Shown here: piece after piece, positions 5,930 to 8,655 of the stretch
Numbering within the stretch: position 1 is the first letter of the stretch
Layout: the number at the start of each line of letters is the position of its first letter
Assembly (NCBI GenBank): GCA_012727515.1
Contig: JAAYGZ010000309.1
Coordinates: 1-8,655 of the forward strand
Source: Desulfovibrionales bacterium
Lineage (GTDB): Bacteria; Desulfobacterota; Desulfovibrionia; Desulfovibrionales; Desulfomicrobiaceae
Direction: 5' to 3'
DNA length: 8,655 nucleotides
Notes under the pieces: model-generated
Told to the model about the DNA's origin: nothing
The model's database searches: none
What the model saw: the letters and a program-made list of their open reading frames with translations, nothing else
Translations under genes and position numbers: made by a program

Positions 5930-8227
5930 ATGGCCGACAAGATTGGAGTATATTTTGATGAAGCAAGCCTGGGCGGAGTTCTGGATATCCAGAAGCTCGT
6001 CGAGGGGGTGCAGCGAAAATGGGGAGATCTTTGCCCTGTCGTGAAGATTCATCCGCATCTTTCTTCTGCTGAAGGTCGAGCCATGATTCAGGCCGATATT
6101 GATGCCGGTGCAATCAATGCGGTCTGCGCGTGCGGTTCTTCTCCTCGTGTGGAGTGGGAGTTCTATCAGTTTGGCCCGGAGATTCTTGTGGATCGGGTCA
6201 ATCTGCGCGAACTCTGTACCCTGTGCTATAATGACCCTTGCGGCGAGCCTGTTGTTGCCGGACAGACACCAGAATTGTTGCAGAAAATGGCTACTGACTA
6301 TGTCAACATGGGTATTGTTAAGCTGCAAAAGGCAAATGTACCTGACGGCGACATGGTAGAAGCAGTCAAGCATGTGCTGGTCATTGGTGGTGGCTGGTCT
6401 GGTCTGACCGCTGCGCTTGACGTGGCCAAGGCTGGATACGCAGTCACGCTGGTGGAAAAGCAGGATTCATTGGGCGGTGCGGCAGTCGGTATGTATAAGA
6501 CCATTCCGCTGCGCCATCCGTATGATAAGGCTCAAAACACTGGTGTGGAGAAAAAGATTGCTGATGTTCAGGCATCAGACAAAATAGATGTTCTGCTCAA
6601 GAGCGAGATTGTCAGCATTGCTGGCGCGCCTGGCGCATACGATGTGACCCTCAAGGTTGCCGGGGAAGAACGCTCACTGGCCATTGGCTCTGTGGTTATT
6701 GCCACAGGCTGGGTGCCCCAGGAGACTTCCTACCTCAAACCACTGGGATACGGAAAATTAAAAAATGTCGTTACCTCGCGGGAATTTGAGGCCATGGCCA
6801 AAGCAGGTAACATTGTGCGCGCAACTGATGGTGAAAAGCCAGCACGCGTTATGTTTTTGCTTGGCTTTGGCGATACTCTTGCTCCTTTTGCAGTCAAGGA
6901 AGAAGAAGCCAGGGCTGCTGCGCTGGCTGCTGCAGATACGAAAACCAAAGACGAAGACGAAGGCCCGAAAACCAACTTTGTCAAGCAGGATACCTACAAG
7001 CATCTGCTGTACAGCGCTGAACTGACTTCACTTACCGCTCTGAAGCAGGCTAATTATGTGCGCGAGTTTATGCCGCAAGGCATGGCTTTTGTGGTCTATG
7101 AGCACATGATGGTTCCGGGCATAAATGAACTGTACTATAAAGCAGCTCAAAATGATCCTGGCGTGATGATGACCAAGGGCGTTGTCAATGCAGTGCGGGA
7201 TGGCGGCGATGGAGATATCGTTGTCGTGCTGACAGATACCTTGCTTGGAGAAAAGATTGAGCTGGAAGTTGATATGCTGGTGCTGCCTACTGCCATGGTA
7301 CCAACCACAGCCCTGGATCCAATCCTGAAGCTGCAGTATCGTCAGGGCCCGGCCATGCCTGATCTGGAGCTTTTCAGCGGGTATGCAGATTCCAATTACA
7401 TCTGTTTTCCGTACGAGACACGCCGAACCGGTATCTATGCTGCTGGAGCAGTGCGCCAGCCCATGACCCTGGCCACGGCTGAAGTAGATGCTGCTGGCGC
7501 GGCGTTAAAAGCTGTGCAGTGTCTGGAATCAGCCAATCGTGGTATGGCCGTGCATCCTCGTTCAGGCGACTTGTCCTTTCCCAAGTTTAACCTGGTACGT
7601 TGTACACAGTGTAAACGCTGTACTGAAGAATGTCCGTTTGGCGCTCTGGATGAGGATGAAAAGGGCAATCCAATGCCCAATACCTCTCGTTGCCGACGCT
7701 GCGGAACCTGTATGGGTGCCTGCCCGGAACGTGTTATCTCCTTTGATAATTACAATGTTGACCAGATTGGCTCCATGATCAAGCAGGTTGATGTTCCTGA
7801 TGACATGGCTGTGGGCGGACCACGTATGCTTATTCTGGCCTGTGAAAATGATGCGTATCCGGCTCTTGATATGGCTGCCTTGCGCGGCAAAAAATGGAGC
7901 CCCTATGTGCGTATTGTTCCTGTGCGCTGCCTTGGCTCTGTTAACACCATCTGGATTGCAGATGCCATGTCCAAGGGCACAGATGGCTGCCTGCTTCTGG
8001 GCTGCAAATATGGCGAAGACTATCAGTGCCATTTTGTGAAAGGCTCTGAACTGTGCAACCGTCGTATGGCCAATATCGGTGAAACACTGGGCAAGCTGGG
8101 TATTGAAACCGAGCGCGTACAGCAGCTTCAGGTTGCCATCGATGAATATGACAAGGTTCCCGCGATGATTGACAAGTTTGTTGATGATATCACCAAACTT
8201 GGTCCAAACCCGTTCAAGGGATACTAG
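5930..8227 (+). CDS. qmoB: Quinone-interacting membrane-bound oxidoreductase subunit B (HdrA-MvhD fusion-like)
   Basis: QmoB is the larger cytoplasmic flavo-iron-sulfur subunit of Qmo, 765 residues. Domains in order: an HdrA-like N-terminal domain (1-145) with C66 and C68 (CACGSSPR) and C96, C99, C104 (NLRELCTLCYNDPC); an FAD domain from 147 with GGGWSG at 153-158 and E176; a charged Ala/Glu/Lys insert at 323-348; a ferredoxin domain with two [4Fe-4S] motifs (C558, C561, C564, C568P and C588, C591, C594, C598P); and a C-terminal MvhD-like domain (about 630-760) with C638, C667 (VRCLGSV), C687, C692 (GCLLLGC), C700 and C709. That domain delivers electrons to HdrA in methanogen hydrogenase complexes. 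Unlike QmoA it lacks the HdrA CxxxCC cysteines (the region reads YSAELTSLTALKQA, 361-374). The ribosome-binding site GGGAGG at 5918-5923 lies inside the end of qmoA, six bases before the ATG. Confidence 0.97.
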   Translation: MADKIGVYFDEASLGGVLDIQKLVEGVQRKWGDLCPVVKIHPHLSSAEGRAMIQADIDAGAINAVCACGSSPRVEWEFYQFGPEILVDRVNLRELCTLCYNDPCGEPVVAGQTPELLQKMATDYVNMGIVKLQKANVPDGDMVEAVKHVLVIGGGWSGLTAALDVAKAGYAVTLVEKQDSLGGAAVGMYKTIPLRHPYDKAQNTGVEKKIADVQASDKIDVLLKSEIVSIAGAPGAYDVTLKVAGEERSLAIGSVVIATGWVPQETSYLKPLGYGKLKNVVTSREFEAMAKAGNIVRATDGEKPARVMFLLGFGDTLAPFAVKEEEARAAALAAADTKTKDEDEGPKTNFVKQDTYKHLLYSAELTSLTALKQANYVREFMPQGMAFVVYEHMMVPGINELYYKAAQNDPGVMMTKGVVNAVRDGGDGDIVVVLTDTLLGEKIELEVDMLVLPTAMVPTTALDPILKLQYRQGPAMPDLELFSGYADSNYICFPYETRRTGIYAAGAVRQPMTLATAEVDAAGAALKAVQCLESANRGMAVHPRSGDLSFPKFNLVRCTQCKRCTEECPFGALDEDEKGNPMPNTSRCRRCGTCMGACPERVISFDNYNVDQIGSMIKQVDVPDDMAVGGPRMLILACENDAYPALDMAALRGKKWSPYVRIVPVRCLGSVNTIWIADAMSKGTDGCLLLGCKYGEDYQCHFVKGSELCNRRMANIGETLGKLGIETERVQQLQVAIDEYDKVPAMIDKFVDDITKLGPNPFKGY

Positions 8228-8238
8228 GAGGAGCGTGT

Positions 8239-8655
8239 ATGTCCAAAACTACGAAGATTGAGCCGAGCCTGCAGTTTGTTCACGAGCTGCAGGAGGTGGG
8301 TGGAGTTGATCTCAAGAATTGCTATCAGTGCGCCACCTGTTCTGTCGTATGTCCCATGTCTCCTGCCGAGAATCCCTACCCGCGCAAAGAAATGATCTGG
8401 GCGCAGTGGGGTTTGCAGGACAAATTGACCAACGATATTGATATCTGGCTGTGCCATAATTGCGGCACTTGTTCAGAACTCTGCCCTCGTGGAGCCAAGC
8501 CAGCAGATTTGATGGGCGCCATGCGCAATATGGCCTATCGCAAGCTGGTTCCGCCCACGATTATTGGCACCTGGATGAGCTCGCCCAAGTACCTGCCCAT
8601 TCTTGCAGGCATTCCTGCGGGTATCTGGGCCATTATCTGGATGATCCGGGCAGCC
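8239..8655 (+). CDS. qmoC: Quinone-interacting membrane-bound oxidoreductase subunit C, N-terminal part
   Basis: QmoC is the membrane subunit, a fusion of an HdrC-like iron-sulfur domain with an HdrE-like heme b domain that exchanges electrons with menaquinone. Only the first 139 codons are present; the window ends in frame. The HdrC-like part shows two complete [4Fe-4S] motifs: C28, C31, C34 and C38P (CYQCATCSVVCP), and C72, C75, C78 and C82P (CHNCGTCSELCP). A hydrophobic stretch from about 118 (YLPILAGIPAGIWAIIWMI) looks like the first membrane helix, where the cytoplasmic domain meets the membrane. The start is set by AGGAGG at 8226-8231, seven bases before the ATG. The ribosome-binding site overlaps the qmoB stop codon (TAG in TAGGAGG) and the gap is 11 bases, so the two genes are co-transcribed and probably translationally coupled. 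No break is visible. Confidence 0.96.
   Translation, partial: MSKTTKIEPSLQFVHELQEVGGVDLKNCYQCATCSVVCPMSPAENPYPRKEMIWAQWGLQDKLTNDIDIWLCHNCGTCSELCPRGAKPADLMGAMRNMAYRKLVPPTIIGTWMSSPKYLPILAGIPAGIWAIIWMIRAA

Overview
The window carries the core of the dissimilatory sulfate-reduction pathway of a bacterium that most resembles a member of the Desulfovibrionaceae. The gene set points there (sulfate adenylyltransferase, APS reductase beta and alpha subunits, and the Qmo membrane complex), as do the QmoB and QmoC architectures, the recognisable Desulfovibrio-type N-terminus of Sat, and the moderate base composition. These are recognition-based calls; no database search was run.

Layout, left to right. 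Positions 1-196 hold the start of a leftward gene that leaves the window; its visible 65 residues look like an AroQ-type chorismate mutase helix. Positions 197-545 form a 349-base divergent regulatory region. It contains three closely packed inverted repeats, an AT palindrome, a direct repeat with a 21-base period, and a Rex-like operator just ahead of sat. All remaining genes run rightward: sat (546-1814), a strong hairpin terminator, a promoter region with a second Rex-like operator, aprB (2007-2495), aprA (2535-4520), a very strong intrinsic terminator, a short leader with nested inverted repeats, then qmoA (4685-5926), qmoB (5930-8227) and the first 139 codons of qmoC (from 8239, cut by the window end).

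How they work together. Sat activates sulfate with ATP to APS and pyrophosphate. AprAB reduces APS to sulfite and AMP in the cytoplasm. QmoABC is the membrane complex thought to pass electrons from menaquinol to AprAB: QmoC carries the quinone-side membrane domain, while QmoA and QmoB are HdrA-like flavoproteins on the cytoplasmic side. The genes lie next to each other but appear to form three transcription units (sat, aprBA, qmoABC), because a hairpin terminator follows both sat and aprA. Two of the three units have an operator candidate for the NADH/NAD+-sensing repressor Rex, which would tie the pathway to redox state.

The enzymology is well known and I do not see an undescribed system. 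The less documented parts are the regulatory DNA and the pattern of cysteine loss in QmoB. I saw no tRNA, rRNA, CRISPR array, insertion sequence or attachment site.
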